Assembly (NCBI GenBank): GCA_030430495.1 | Contig: JAUIKM010000023.1 | Span: forward strand, 1-64,000 | Direction of reading: 5' to 3' | Source of the DNA: a bacterium | Lineage (GTDB): Bacteria > Bacteroidota > Ignavibacteria > Kapaibacteriales > UBA7675 | Length of the DNA stretch: 64,000 nucleotides | Shown: piece after piece, positions 26,431 to 35,934 of the stretch | How the letters are laid out: each line of letters begins with the position of its first letter | Position numbering within the stretch: the first letter of the stretch is position 1 | Notes under the pieces: generated by a model | What the model saw: the letters and a program-made list of their open reading frames with translations, nothing else | Database searches by the model: none | Told to the model about the DNA's origin: nothing | Position numbers and translations under genes: made by a program

Positions 26431-29400
26431 ATGAATTTCCGAACACTCTTTCTCGTGTGCCTGTGTGTGCTGTTCAGTGCGGTTGCGGCGGCAATGGCCG
26501 CGTCGCCGGTGGATCTCGGCGGGCTGAAGCCGGGGTTGCAGGTGCGCGTGCTGGACGACGGCATCCTTTTTCATCACTACGTCGTCGACGCGGAAGTCGT
26601 GCGCGAAACATGCGTGCGCATGCGCGTCGGGCCGGCCGATGAGGCGGCGGAAACGCGTTTACTGCGATCGGGCCAGGTGGAATTGCAGGGAAATTTGTAC
26701 GGCAGGCGGCCGACGTCGCTGGAAGTGCCGCAGGTTTGCGACGGCGTCGACATGCTGGTGCACGCGCAGGGCGGACTGCCGCGCTACGACTTTGTGCTGC
26801 GCCCCGGGCTGGATCCGCATCAACTGCGCCTGGCCTTCAGCGGGATTGACAGTCTGTCGGTGGATGACGAAGAACTGACGCTCTACAGCGGGGGACATCT
26901 CCTGAACCACGGCGGACTGTTTGCCTATCAGGAAACGAGTCACGGCCGCATTGCAGTCGACTGTCAATTTATCGACGCAGGTAAAGTTGACGATGAATGG
27001 ACGGCGGCCTTCCGCGTCGGCGCATATGATCCCGCGCTGTCTTTGATTATCGATCCGCTGGTGGACGCGACCTATTGGGGCGGCCTCGGCGCAGAAAATA
27101 TTTGCGATATGCGCCGGCGCGACGACGGCAGCATCGTGGTGGTGGGCGAGACGAAATCGGTTGATTTCCCGATCACGCTGGGCGATGGGGTGCGTGCGGA
27201 CATGGACGGGCACGACATCTTTATCAGCGCTTTTGCGCCGAACGGCACGGACCTGCTGTGGTCGCGCATTCTGGGCGGCAGCTCGGACGATCTGGTCGGC
27301 GGCATGAGCATCGGCAACGACGGACGGATCATCATCTGCGGCCAGACCGGCTCGGACGACTTTTCCACGCCGGGATTCACGTTTGAGGGCGAGACGCGCG
27401 GCACGACCGACGGTTTTGTGCTGGTGTTGCTGCCGGACGGCGAAAATGTGGAGTATTTCAGGTTGATCGGCGGCGAAGCCGACGACGCGATGACGGACGT
27501 GGTTTGGCACGGCGGCAAACGCCTGATGCTGCTTTGCGGCTGGACGGCCTCGCAGGATTTTCCCGTCAGCGGCGAAACGCCCTACCAGGTGGAGCTGAAA
27601 CCGTCGAGCGACGGCAAACTGACGCGCGACGCCGTGGTGGTCTACCTGGACCAGCGCGAAAGTGATCTGCGGTACGCCACCTACCTGGGCGGCAACGGCG
27701 AGGATGCGGCGCTGGGCATCGCAACCGATCCGGACGGTGCGGCCTACGTCTGCGGCTATGCGGACACGCGCGAACTACGCGAAGCCAACAACACCAACGC
27801 GGGTGGGCGCGACGCCTTTGCCGCGCGATTCTCTCCCGCCGGCGGCCTGCGCTACCTGCGTTTTCTGGGCGGCGAATACACCGACGTTGCGGCCGACATC
27901 AAGCGCATCGACGGCGCGCTGGTGGCAATCGTCGGCACGACATTTTCACCCGACTTTCCCTGGACCGCCGACGCGCCGCAGACTGAAATGATCGGCGGCC
28001 CGACCTTCAGCGATGGGTTTCTGACGATTCTCAACGGCGACGGCGAGCTTGAAACCAGCGGATTTGTCGGCGGCAATTTCAACGACGAGCTGGCGGCGCT
28101 GGACATCAGGGAGCAGCGCTACCTGGCGATGGCGGGGCACAGCGCGTCGTCGCAGTTCGGATTTAACATCGAGGGTTGCAGCGGCACGCGCGGCGTTGAA
28201 GACCTGTTTGCCGTGGTCTACGACCTGAACAACAACGACATCAGTTTTGCCGCGCAGCACGGCGGCACGCAGGCCGACAAGGCCAGGGCGGTCCAGTGGC
28301 GCAGCGACACGCGCATCCTGCTGGCCGGCGAGACTGTTTCGGACGATTTCCCGGTCGACATCGGCGCGCTGCGGGCGATGAAGCCCGACACGCCGCCGGA
28401 TAGGCCAATCGGATTTCTGGCGCAGTTGGACCTGGAGCAGGACGTTGAGTTCCGCGTCGGTGGACAACTGGACCTGGGCTACGTCGAGGCCGGATTTTTC
28501 AAATTCGTCGAAGTGACGATCTACAACCTGCGCAATACCGACCTGACGATCACGCTGGACGAGGGCGCGCACCTGGGCGAGCTGGTGTTGAGCTGGGTCG
28601 GGCAGATCACCATTCCACCCTGCGGTTCATACACAATCAACGTCAGCATCGCGCCGGTGACGCAACGCCACCACAGTACCGAGTTGATTGTCCGCAGCGA
28701 CGCGGGCGAAAAACGCTACGTCTTCCACGCGGTCAGTACAACGCCGAAGGACGCCTTTGCGGACGTCGTTCTGCGCATCCCGCGCGATCTGGCGGCTGCG
28801 CCGGGCGAAGAATTTGTTTTGCCGATTTTTCTGGACGCCGCGCGTTTTGACCTGATGCCGGCGGAGCGGCCGACGAGTCTGACGATGAACCTGAGTTTCA
28901 ACGCGCGCAGTTTTACCACGGTCGACGAAAGCGCGCGCGGCCTGGAAATTGATAACCGCCACGAAATTCCGCTCGCAATTGACTTCGGCGAAGGCGAATT
29001 CCGCGCGGGCATGACCCTGGTAGAAATTCCGATGATCGCCACGCTGGGCGACAGCCGCCAGACGCTGATCAACGTCTCCGATATTCGCTGGTTCAACGGC
29101 ATCGGGGAGAACGAGGACATCACGACGGCCGTCAGTGCCGGACTATTCACGACGGAAGACGTCTGGTTTTTTCCCGACGGCTCGCCGCGCCTGATTCAAT
29201 CGGCCGACGACAACTTTTATCTGGAGATTCTGCCGAGCGTCATCGGCGACGGCGTCCTGCGCGCGGTGATCGCATTGCCGGAAGGCGGCGGAGCGACCCT
29301 GAAAATCAGCGACCTGACCTTGACGCCGGTGCTGGACCTGACGCCGCAGTTGATCGCCGGTGCGGGACTGGCAGACTTCGAGGCCGATATCAGCGCGCTG

Positions 29401-29472
29401 GGCGCGGGCGTCTACGCCGTCGAGCTGTCCGACGGGCGAAATTCCTTGTGGAGATTGATCCTGCTTGAATAA
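26431..29472 (+). CDS. Large secreted SBBP-repeat surface protein with T9SS-like C-terminus
   Basis: The 1013-residue protein has a signal peptide (FRTLFLVCLCVLFSAVAAAM). An N-terminal beta domain of about 200 residues leads to SBBP-type propeller repeats: YWGGLGAENICDMRR, then GSIVVVGETKSVDFP, and later copies with YLGGNGEDAALGIATDPDG, YVCGYAD, FLGGEYTDVAADI and FAAQHGGTQADKARAV. A beta-sandwich section follows (about 670-900). The end, ISALGAGVYAVELSDGRNSL, resembles the type IX secretion sorting domain, although the upstream part is weak. ATG at 26431 is selected because it begins the signal peptide. It is followed after 8 bp by an OmpA-family gene. Likely an outer-surface protein; ligand unknown. 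Confidence 0.8.
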   Translation: MNFRTLFLVCLCVLFSAVAAAMAASPVDLGGLKPGLQVRVLDDGILFHHYVVDAEVVRETCVRMRVGPADEAAETRLLRSGQVELQGNLYGRRPTSLEVPQVCDGVDMLVHAQGGLPRYDFVLRPGLDPHQLRLAFSGIDSLSVDDEELTLYSGGHLLNHGGLFAYQETSHGRIAVDCQFIDAGKVDDEWTAAFRVGAYDPALSLIIDPLVDATYWGGLGAENICDMRRRDDGSIVVVGETKSVDFPITLGDGVRADMDGHDIFISAFAPNGTDLLWSRILGGSSDDLVGGMSIGNDGRIIICGQTGSDDFSTPGFTFEGETRGTTDGFVLVLLPDGENVEYFRLIGGEADDAMTDVVWHGGKRLMLLCGWTASQDFPVSGETPYQVELKPSSDGKLTRDAVVVYLDQRESDLRYATYLGGNGEDAALGIATDPDGAAYVCGYADTRELREANNTNAGGRDAFAARFSPAGGLRYLRFLGGEYTDVAADIKRIDGALVAIVGTTFSPDFPWTADAPQTEMIGGPTFSDGFLTILNGDGELETSGFVGGNFNDELAALDIREQRYLAMAGHSASSQFGFNIEGCSGTRGVEDLFAVVYDLNNNDISFAAQHGGTQADKARAVQWRSDTRILLAGETVSDDFPVDIGALRAMKPDTPPDRPIGFLAQLDLEQDVEFRVGGQLDLGYVEAGFFKFVEVTIYNLRNTDLTITLDEGAHLGELVLSWVGQITIPPCGSYTINVSIAPVTQRHHSTELIVRSDAGEKRYVFHAVSTTPKDAFADVVLRIPRDLAAAPGEEFVLPIFLDAARFDLMPAERPTSLTMNLSFNARSFTTVDESARGLEIDNRHEIPLAIDFGEGEFRAGMTLVEIPMIATLGDSRQTLINVSDIRWFNGIGENEDITTAVSAGLFTTEDVWFFPDGSPRLIQSADDNFYLEILPSVIGDGVLRAVIALPEGGGATLKISDLTLTPVLDLTPQLIAGAGLADFEADISALGAGVYAVELSDGRNSLWRLILLE

Positions 29473-29480
29473 ATTGCCGC

Positions 29481-31577
29481 ATGTTTTTGCATTTCAGGCG
29501 GTTTTTCTGCGGCCTTTTTTGTGTGTTTGCAGCGATTGCACCGACGCGAGGCGCTGAAGAAAGCGACTCCGAGATACGCTTCGGCGCGGCCATGTGGGGC
29601 GGGGTGACGAGCCTGGATGCTCCGGCCGTGCCGTTCAACGGCATCGAGCTGCCGCCGGACGCCACGGAGTTTTCCGCCGCCGACGCATCGCACTTCGGCC
29701 TGCTGGCCGAATGGAATTATTACCCGACGCCCGCATGGTTCGTCGGCCTGCGGGCCGGCCTGGAAATTCAGACCGCCGCGCGTTTTACCGCCACCGAAAC
29801 CCAGTTGTACACGGACGACAACCTGATTGTGCGCGAGCTGCTGATCCAGCACACGCTCGACGCCGATCTGACCGCTGTCGGCGCCGGTCCGGTGGCCGGT
29901 TTTCACCTGCCGTTTTTGCCCGATCTGCGCATTGCGGCGGGGGCCTGGTTTTCCTGGCCGCTCAGCTCGCGTCTGATTCAGGAACAGAGCATTGTCGCGC
30001 CCGAGGGATTGACATTTGCCGGCGGGCAGACGCGTGTGCGCAGCCTGGACGAGGAGTGGACCAGCGTTGCCTCGCCTCTGGTGATCGGCGAAATCGGCAT
30101 GCAGTTTGCGCTCGCGAGCCTGAGTTTCGGCGGTTGGGAGCCGCGCATCCTGGCGGGCTGGCGCAGCCCGCTGCAGTCAATCGACGCGGATATCGACTGG
30201 AACACACAGACGCTCACGGCCGGGCTGGGCCTGTACGAGATGGCCACGCCGCCGCGCCCCGTGCTGACCGACACAACCTGGCTGCGCGACACGGTCGACT
30301 TCACCTCGCCGGATATTGAGGAAGAGCGCGTGGAACCGGCCGCTTCCACGAGCACCTGGCAGCGCCAGGAGCTGCCCGACGCCATTTACAACACGCTGAT
30401 CGTGCGCGAGCGCTACCGCCGCATGGTGCCGGAGATTCGCAGCCTGCTGCTGCTCGGCATGCAGGTCAGTTTTGTCAAACGCGACGGCAGCGAATCCGGG
30501 AACATCACAATCGATCTGGAAGAATTTGTCGCGCTGGAGCGTTTTCCGCTGCTGCCCTATGTCTTTTTTGAACGCGAATCGGCGGAGCTGGCGGCGCGCT
30601 ACCGCGGCGGTGCGCAGTCCGAATCCGCCGGAGATCTGGCGACTTACTGGGGGCTGATCGACACGCTGGCCGCGCGCATGCAACGCTTTCCCGCCGCGAC
30701 GCTGACGCTGCGCGGGCTGTCCCTGGACGACGAGGCGGACCTGGGCCTGGCGCGTGCAAAAACAATCAAACAGGCGATTGTCCGGCGCAATGCCGCCCTC
30801 GATCCGCAGCGAATCGCGGTGGAGGGCATCGTGCCGGACGCCGCGGCCATCGACCGGCCGGAGCTGCGCGACGAACTGCGCCGCGTGGAGTGTTCGTCCG
30901 ACGATCCGCATCTGCTGGAGCCCGCCGCGCGCAGCCAGGTGCAACGCCGCGCCGATCCGCCGACCGTGCGTTTTTATCCCGAAGTGTTCGCCGAGGCCGG
31001 CATCCGCGACTGGCGTCTGGAAATTCTGTGGCGCGACAGCGTGGCGGCCGCGATGGAGGGGCGCGGCGAGCCGCCCGTTTCGCTCGACTGGAACCTGCGC
31101 GAAACGCAGGAGGCGCTCGGCATCGCGCTGGATCAACTGCGCCTGGACCACAGGCTGACGGTCACCGACGGGGACGGCCAGGTAAAATCGACGGAGCGCG
31201 GTTCAATCGATTTCCGCCGCACTGCGCCGCCTTCGCACATCGACACGCTGGAGGAGCGCCGCATGTTGGCCTGGTATGCGCACAACGACACCACGCTGCT
31301 GCCGCATCACGTTCGCGAGCTGCATTCCGTGGCGGAGTCGGGGCACAACTTAAACAACATCACAGTGTTCGGCGCGACGGACAACACGGGCAGCGTCGAC
31401 TACAATCGGGTGCTTTCGCGTCAGCGGGCGCAGGGCGCGGCGCGGCTGCTGGGGCCGCGTGCACGCGTGGCCGATGCCGCCGATGCCGCCGGGCTGACCG
31501 TTTACGACAATGCGCTGCCGGAGGGCCGCATGTACAACCGCCGCGTGGAGATTCTGTTGCTGCCGGATGCGCGCTGA
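29481..31577 (+). CDS. OmpA-family outer membrane protein
   Basis: This 698-residue protein has a signal peptide (FFCGLFCVFAAIAPTRG) and a beta-rich N-terminal part of about 250 residues that may form a small barrel. The middle (about 290-550) contains a degenerate OmpA-like region with YVFFERESAEL and LTLRGLSLDDEADLGLARA. The C-terminal OmpA/MotB domain has VFGATDNTGSVDYNRVLSRQ followed by RAQGAARLL and EGRMYNRRVEILLLP, which bind peptidoglycan. Two OmpA-like modules thus seem present. It is 8 bp after the SBBP gene, so they are likely co-expressed. Confidence 0.8.
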   Translation: MFLHFRRFFCGLFCVFAAIAPTRGAEESDSEIRFGAAMWGGVTSLDAPAVPFNGIELPPDATEFSAADASHFGLLAEWNYYPTPAWFVGLRAGLEIQTAARFTATETQLYTDDNLIVRELLIQHTLDADLTAVGAGPVAGFHLPFLPDLRIAAGAWFSWPLSSRLIQEQSIVAPEGLTFAGGQTRVRSLDEEWTSVASPLVIGEIGMQFALASLSFGGWEPRILAGWRSPLQSIDADIDWNTQTLTAGLGLYEMATPPRPVLTDTTWLRDTVDFTSPDIEEERVEPAASTSTWQRQELPDAIYNTLIVRERYRRMVPEIRSLLLLGMQVSFVKRDGSESGNITIDLEEFVALERFPLLPYVFFERESAELAARYRGGAQSESAGDLATYWGLIDTLAARMQRFPAATLTLRGLSLDDEADLGLARAKTIKQAIVRRNAALDPQRIAVEGIVPDAAAIDRPELRDELRRVECSSDDPHLLEPAARSQVQRRADPPTVRFYPEVFAEAGIRDWRLEILWRDSVAAAMEGRGEPPVSLDWNLRETQEALGIALDQLRLDHRLTVTDGDGQVKSTERGSIDFRRTAPPSHIDTLEERRMLAWYAHNDTTLLPHHVRELHSVAESGHNLNNITVFGATDNTGSVDYNRVLSRQRAQGAARLLGPRARVADAADAAGLTVYDNALPEGRMYNRRVEILLLPDAR

Positions 31578-31994
31578 GTTTGCCGTGTTCCGCACCGCTG
31601 TTTGTTAACTGTGTTTAACTCGGAGGCCGACGGCAGCCCGCATGATCACTGCGCCGTGCGGCTGCACTTCGTTGGCCTGCGGCTTGTTTTTGCTTTTGTT
31701 TGTCACGGAGTTTCAAACCCGAAGTCTCCGAGTCTGTTAACAGTTTTCGCACTCGAAGTCTCGCTTCTGTTGCAGGAATTTCCGTTTAAGTCCGGCGCGC
31801 TCCGCGCCTTAAACACATGAGCGTCGCGCGCCCCGCGCCGACGTCATCATCCAGGTGAAATGTTTAAAACGATCGAGGCCACCGTCGCAAACGACGATGG
31901 CCTCGAATCAGCGCGTAAGTACTCCCATTTTCAGTCGGTCGGCGCGCCGTTTCCGGTCGGGTGAACAACCGGCGCGGCGGCCGTCAGTGCCGCT
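31578..31994. other. Intergenic region with repeats between convergent genes
   Basis: No gene is supported. It holds a full-length dispersed repeat copy (31644-31731), a nearby partial echo CACTCGAAGTCTCGCTTC at about 31750-31767, and several GTTAAC/GTTTAA words. The region separates the convergent OmpA and anti-sigma genes. Confidence 0.6.
31644..31731 (+). repeat. Long copy of the dispersed TTTGTTTGTC repeat
   Basis: The copy reads GATCACTGCGCCGTGCGGCT, then a loop, then CCTGCGGCTTGTTTTTGC and TTTTGTTTGTCAC. Its first two thirds match the minus-strand copy at 54529-54592 and its last 38 bases match 25951-25988. The GC-rich inverted words before the T-run could form a terminator for the OmpA gene. 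Confidence 0.8.
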
Positions 31995-32993
31995 CTAGTG
32001 CGGCAGCTCTTCCAAAGCTTTCTCGTAGTCTTTTGTATCGCGTCCCAGTTTGCGCAGCTGCTCAATGCTGTTGCGCAAGATGTCCTCGGTTGCATCGCGG
32101 TTGGCGCTCGTGGCATTCAGCAGGGCCAGGTCGGCCGTGCATTGAACTTCGAGTGCGCGCAGGCCGTGTTCCACCGCCAGATCGTGGGCGCGTTCGTACT
32201 GCGTCGCGGCCGCGCCCACGTCGCCCAGATGTGCGTAGACGCCGCCCAGGCGGTGCGCCGTCGTGGCTTCGCGCGCGGCGTCGCCCTGCTGGTGGTGGCG
32301 CTGCAGTTCTTCGCGCAGGCTGGCCGCGGCCATGCGCAGTTGTTTTTCCAGTCGTTCGGTGACGCGCGTACGGCCTTCCACCGTATTGCTGTTGGGCGTC
32401 TCACTGTCGCTGCGGATCTCCACCGACTGGCTGTCCGGGGCGTCGGCCGCACTGCCGGACTGCGGCATGGCCTGATCCGACGTGCGCGCCGGACCGGGAT
32501 TAAATCCGTCGATCGTGCCGGCGTGTTCCACGTCGCGTTCGATCGTGCCGTAGTCCTGTGCGCGGTCGTTGTGCGATTGGTCCGGCGGGAAGTTGAGTTC
32601 GATTGTGGGTGTTGGTACGGCGGTGAGTGCGGCTTCCGGCGCGGGTGGGGTGTCGATTACAGCCGTGTTGTCGCCGGCGAACCACAGGAGCGCCGCGACG
32701 GTCAGCAGGATGACGGCTCCGCCGGCAATCCATGCGGTTTTGACGCCCGCGGCCTTGCCGGCGGCGGCGCCGGACTGGCTCTGGATGTTCTGCAGGACGC
32801 GCGTGCGGAAATCCGCGCTGGCGCTGTGCGACAGTTCGGCGCGTTCGGTCAGCAGGTTTTCGACCTGTTGCAGCTCGCGAACTTCCTCTGCAAGGCTCGA
32901 ATCCTGCGCCAGCAGTTGCTCGAGTCGCAGGCGGTCAGCTTCGCTGAGGGCGCCGTCCAGCAGTTGTACAAGTAGTTCTTCGCTCTGGCTCAT
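31995..32993 (-). CDS. Membrane anti-sigma factor-like protein with TPR-like tail
   Basis: The 332-residue protein starts with a helical zinc-less anti-sigma-like domain (LLVQLLDGALSEADRLRLEQ, with LAEEVRELQQVENLL), then one membrane helix near 86-106 (WIAGGAVILLTVAALLWFAG). A Pro/Thr/Ser-rich periplasmic linker leads to a helical C-terminal region (about 210-325) with tetratricopeptide-like helices, GGVYAHLGDVGAAATQYERA. Its ATG overlaps the stop of the sigma factor gene (ATGA), a typical sigma/anti-sigma arrangement. It probably holds the ECF sigma factor at the membrane until a periplasmic signal arrives. Confidence 0.78.
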   Translation of the reverse strand: MSQSEELLVQLLDGALSEADRLRLEQLLAQDSSLAEEVRELQQVENLLTERAELSHSASADFRTRVLQNIQSQSGAAAGKAAGVKTAWIAGGAVILLTVAALLWFAGDNTAVIDTPPAPEAALTAVPTPTIELNFPPDQSHNDRAQDYGTIERDVEHAGTIDGFNPGPARTSDQAMPQSGSAADAPDSQSVEIRSDSETPNSNTVEGRTRVTERLEKQLRMAAASLREELQRHHQQGDAAREATTAHRLGGVYAHLGDVGAAATQYERAHDLAVEHGLRALEVQCTADLALLNATSANRDATEDILRNSIEQLRKLGRDTKDYEKALEELPH

Positions 32994-33556
32994 GTTGTTT
33001 CTTGCATATATGGTTGCAATGTTTTGCGGAGGAGCTTTTTGGCCCTGAAGATGCGCACCTTGACCAATGAGAGGCTGATGTTCATCATTTCGGCTATTTC
33101 GTCGTAGGAAAAGCCGCTCAGGTACTTGTATTCGATCGGGAGCCGGAACTCATCCGGCAGGTTGAGTACCGCCTGATCGAAAGCTTCCCGCAGCAAAAAA
33201 TCATCTCCGGTTTTGTCGGCCGTGTTCGGGATGGATTCGGCCAGTTCATCAACGGGAGTAGTATGCGCGCTGGAGCGTTTGGCCTTCAGGCAAAAGTTGC
33301 GGGCAATCGTAAAGATCCACGCCGCAAAGTTTCCGCCCCGGTATGAATCGCGGCTTTTGTACGCCGTCATCATCGTGGTTTGGTATGCGTCTTCCGCCGC
33401 CTCGCGGTCTTTCAGGACCGTGAGGCAGTACGCAAAAATTCGCCTGTCGTACCGCCGGTAAATCTCTTCGAAGGCCCGCTCGTCGTTGTTCCGCACCATT
33501 GCGAACACATCATCATCGCTGAGCGCTTCGAGTGACTCACGATTTGTTTTGCTCAT
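32990..33556 (-). CDS. ECF-type RNA polymerase sigma factor
   Basis: This sigma-70 ECF protein has region 2 (FEEIYRRYDRRIFAYCLTVL, then EAAEDAYQTTMMTAYKS and FAAWIFTIARN) and region 4 (LPDEFRLPIEYKYLSGFSYD, then EIAEMMNISLSLVKVRIFRA). ATG at 33556 gives 188 residues and a normal N-terminus; an in-frame ATG 17 codons upstream at 33607 is possible. The anti-sigma partner overlaps downstream. The regulon is unknown; autoregulation from the 33.6-33.8 kb upstream region is likely but not shown. Confidence 0.9.
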   Translation of the reverse strand: MSKTNRESLEALSDDDVFAMVRNNDERAFEEIYRRYDRRIFAYCLTVLKDREAAEDAYQTTMMTAYKSRDSYRGGNFAAWIFTIARNFCLKAKRSSAHTTPVDELAESIPNTADKTGDDFLLREAFDQAVLNLPDEFRLPIEYKYLSGFSYDEIAEMMNISLSLVKVRIFRAKKLLRKTLQPYMQETT

Positions 33557-33607
33557 TTGCTCGAAACAATCCTGCCAACAATGGAATGTTACAGACTGCC
33601 CGCTCAT

Positions 33608-34266
33608 AGCCGTCGGCGGCGTTTTTTTGGCTCTTTCCGAGCTTGGAAACGGTTCCCGGCGGCTGCGGAATCACGCGGACGAAACAAGCCGCGGCAGCGT
33701 TTAACATTTTTTTGAAAAGCCCGGTAACTATTCATTGGAAGCCGGATTGCTCCGGTCACAGTCCCTGAGACAGGACCCGATCATAACGAGACCATGACTG
33801 AAACCTCGCTCCACATATCGCACGCATTAACAAACAAGAAGGCTGTTTTAAAATCAGGCCGGATTGGGGCGTTTGCTGCGAAGCACGGTAAAAGTAGCAG
33901 CTACAGTTATTGGCTTAAACAAGATGTGTCCGCAGCGCCGAAAGGTGCGGACGGACCGGAGAACAATCTCACATTCTACCAGAACCCGGAACATACTGGA
34001 TCCACTGATTCAATTGTCGGCCACATGCGGACCCGGAAGCCGTATGCAGGGATAATTGATGTACGACGCCAGGCCGATCACATCAGGACAACCATGGAGT
34101 TGAAGGAGGTAGTGACGAGATCGACCTGAATGTCGATTCGTGCGGATGCCAAACCGGCCCGGTTTACCGACCGCGGGCGGAGGCGTCTACCCGGCGGGAA
34201 TGCGGAGGAACACATTCCCCGGACAATATGGCGCTCGACGCTATCACCTGATCCACCACCGGACAG
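33608..34266. other. Long region without a confident gene
   Basis: This region upstream of the sigma factor gene contains an open frame at 33794-34129 of 111 codons on the plus strand, but it has poor codon use and no family resemblance. Local hairpins such as GGAATG...CATTCC (about 34197-34218) are visible, and the region ends at a strong hairpin at 34267-34300. It could be a transcribed non-coding RNA; no known RNA family was recognised. Confidence 0.45.
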
Positions 34267-34306
34267 ACACGCCGCGTATCATGCTTGATGCGCGGCGTGT
34301 TATTTT
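34267..34306 (+). terminator. Long hairpin with T-rich tail, likely terminator
   Basis: ACACGCCGCG pairs with CGCGGCGTGT, and inside it ATCA pairs with TGAT around a TGCT loop, giving about 14 bp with single unpaired bases. The sequence TATTTT follows. It precedes the membrane protein gene and implies a transcript arriving from the left. Confidence 0.7.
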
Positions 34307-34446
34307 CAGGCCCGGCCAACACCGAAATTGCCCGTACACTTGCTGTAGATTTCAACCGTTACTGTGCCCTGCGCCCGGCGGATGCACCGTCGCGGCGCGG
34401 CGGACGCCTTCCGCCGTCGAATCTTCTTCACGCATTGCACACTTCT

Positions 34447-35304
34447 GTGAACAATATTCGCAGCTATTTGCGAGACTCGGTCGACCGCATCGATTTTGTC
34501 GTCTGGGGACTCGTCATCGTCTTTTTCCAGGTGTCGGCGGCGGTCAACGGCGGCGACGGCCCCATGTCTCTGCTGGCGGCGCTGGGCATCATCGCGGCCA
34601 TGCTGCTTATCAGCACTTCGATCGAGGTGTTGATCGGCACGATGCGCAACATGCCGGGCATCGGCACGCTGATCGGCTTTATCACGAACGGCCCGGAAGC
34701 GCTGGTGCTGCTGATCGGCCTGCTGGACAACGACATCATTTTTGCCTCGTCGACGCCATTGGGTTCCAACCCGATGAACGTCCTGCTGTTTTTCCTGGCG
34801 ACGACGCTGACGGGGACGGTGGCGGTGGTCTGGGCGCGCAGGATCGTGTACCGTTATCTCGTTTTTATCGCCACGATAGCAATTGCACTGAGTTTTTACC
34901 TGATTCCGGTTGAGATGTATGGCTCCTGGCTGATGTACTGGCTGATCGGCGTGCTGGCGATTTCTGGCCTCATCTTTGCGACGCGCCCCGCCGAGGAGTT
35001 GCCGGAGGACGACGTGGCGCTGAGCCGCATCTGGATGCTGCCGGCGCTGGCGGTGCTGGTCGGCGCGGGCGTACTGCTGGATTTTGTCGTGACGATGGCT
35101 TCGGACGTGTCGATGGCGCCGAAAGGCGTGATCGGTTTTATCGTGCTTTCGACGATGACGTCCTGGCCCGAGTTCAAATCGACGCTGTCGCTGCTGCGCA
35201 AGGACATGCCGCTGGCGGCTTTTTTGAACATTCTGGTCAGCAACATCACCAACTTGTGGCTGGCCTGTCTCGGCGTACTGATTTACTGGCTGCTGTCATT
35301 CTGA
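34447..35304 (+). CDS. Divergent sodium/calcium exchanger-like membrane protein
   Basis: The protein (285 residues from the chosen start) has about ten hydrophobic segments and two related motif regions like the alpha repeats of the cation/calcium antiporter superfamily: FITNGPEALVLLIGLLDN with PLGSNPMNVLLF, and TMTSWPEFKSTLSLLRKD with NILVSNITNLWLAC. Each has an acidic residue after Pro and an SN pair, as in YrbG-type exchangers. Start choice is uncertain: no ATG fits, and the GTG at 34447 begins VNNIRSYLRDSVDR; the frame is open to 34285 but that part lies in the hairpin. It may export calcium or sodium. Confidence 0.7.
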   Translation: MNNIRSYLRDSVDRIDFVVWGLVIVFFQVSAAVNGGDGPMSLLAALGIIAAMLLISTSIEVLIGTMRNMPGIGTLIGFITNGPEALVLLIGLLDNDIIFASSTPLGSNPMNVLLFFLATTLTGTVAVVWARRIVYRYLVFIATIAIALSFYLIPVEMYGSWLMYWLIGVLAISGLIFATRPAEELPEDDVALSRIWMLPALAVLVGAGVLLDFVVTMASDVSMAPKGVIGFIVLSTMTSWPEFKSTLSLLRKDMPLAAFLNILVSNITNLWLACLGVLIYWLLSF

Positions 35305-35498
35305 TGCGGCGCCTGCGAAGCGTTTACCCGCGTTATTGTGACCGTTCATACGCAATTGCGGCCCGTTGACGTTTTTCCACTTGTGCGGCGCCTGCGGCGA
35401 TGGCATTTTGCCTGCGTTGGATCCTCCGGAGGGTGCAACGGCGATGCGAAGGCGGGAATAAAATTTGTTGCCTAAGCAACTAGTTTTCACTGATCGCT

Positions 35499-35555
35499 TT
35501 GAGCCTCGCTTACAGCTCCGGCTCAGGCTCTTCTGACATTTTTGTTCGTCGGCGG
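35499..35555 (+). repeat. Dispersed repeat copy, divergent
   Basis: The copy has GAGCCTCGCTTACAGCTCCG, then ATTTTTGTTCGTCGGCGGG. It shares the TTTTGTTCGTC end with the family and the GAGC start, but the middle differs. Confidence 0.5.
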
Positions 35556-35567
35556 GTTGCCGGCCGC

Positions 35568-35616
35568 CAGACTTGCAGTTTGCCGCTCAGCGCCATGCAA
35601 ACGAACTGCAAGTCTG
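35568..35616. repeat. Inverted repeat (13-bp stem)
   Basis: CAGACTTGCAGTT at 35568-35580 is the exact reverse complement of AACTGCAAGTCTG at 35604-35616, with a 23-base loop. There is no T-run, so it is more likely a structural repeat than a terminator. Confidence 0.75.
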
Positions 35617-35632
35617 TCAACGCGTCACTCAG

Positions 35633-35685
35633 TGACAAACAAAAGAACAAACAAGCCGCCGAACAGGTGAGGAGGCGAAGCGCTC
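35633..35685 (-). repeat. Dispersed repeat copy, minus orientation
   Basis: Read on the minus strand: GAGCGCTTCGCCTCC, then GGCGGCTTGTTTGTTC and TTTTGTTTGTCA. The start matches the copy at 50447 (GAGCGCTTCGCC), and the end matches all copies. Confidence 0.8.
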
Positions 35686-35934
35686 TGCCGCCGCACGTGC
35701 CGGGTCTGCCGGAAGTTCGCCGCCGCGCTGTATGCCCGCCCGCCGGCGGTCGAAACCGCGCGATTGTGTATCTTCGTGCGCGCCGGACGCCCGCGCATGC
35801 ACAAAAGCTGCGAACGCGTTTGCCCGATCGTTTCGTGAATCTTTTGTCATATTTACCCGTTGATCGGGCTTCGATAACAGACGGACAGCAGCGCCTCCGG
35901 GCGCGTACCAAACTTTCTATTCCGAGGTTCTTCA

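Larger units (their letters stand above)
35305..35934. other. Repeat-rich intergenic region
   Basis: No gene is seen. Two dispersed-repeat copies in opposite orientation (about 35499-35555 and 35633-35685) enclose a hairpin at 35568-35616. Words GCGGCGCCTGCG occur twice at 35306-35320 and 35386-35400. The right end leads into the YqiJ-like gene, with CGAGGTTCTTC before its ATG. Confidence 0.6.

Noticed and set aside
33794-34129. 111-codon plus-strand frame
   Set aside because: No family, poor codon use; kept only as a possibility in the gene-poor segment.
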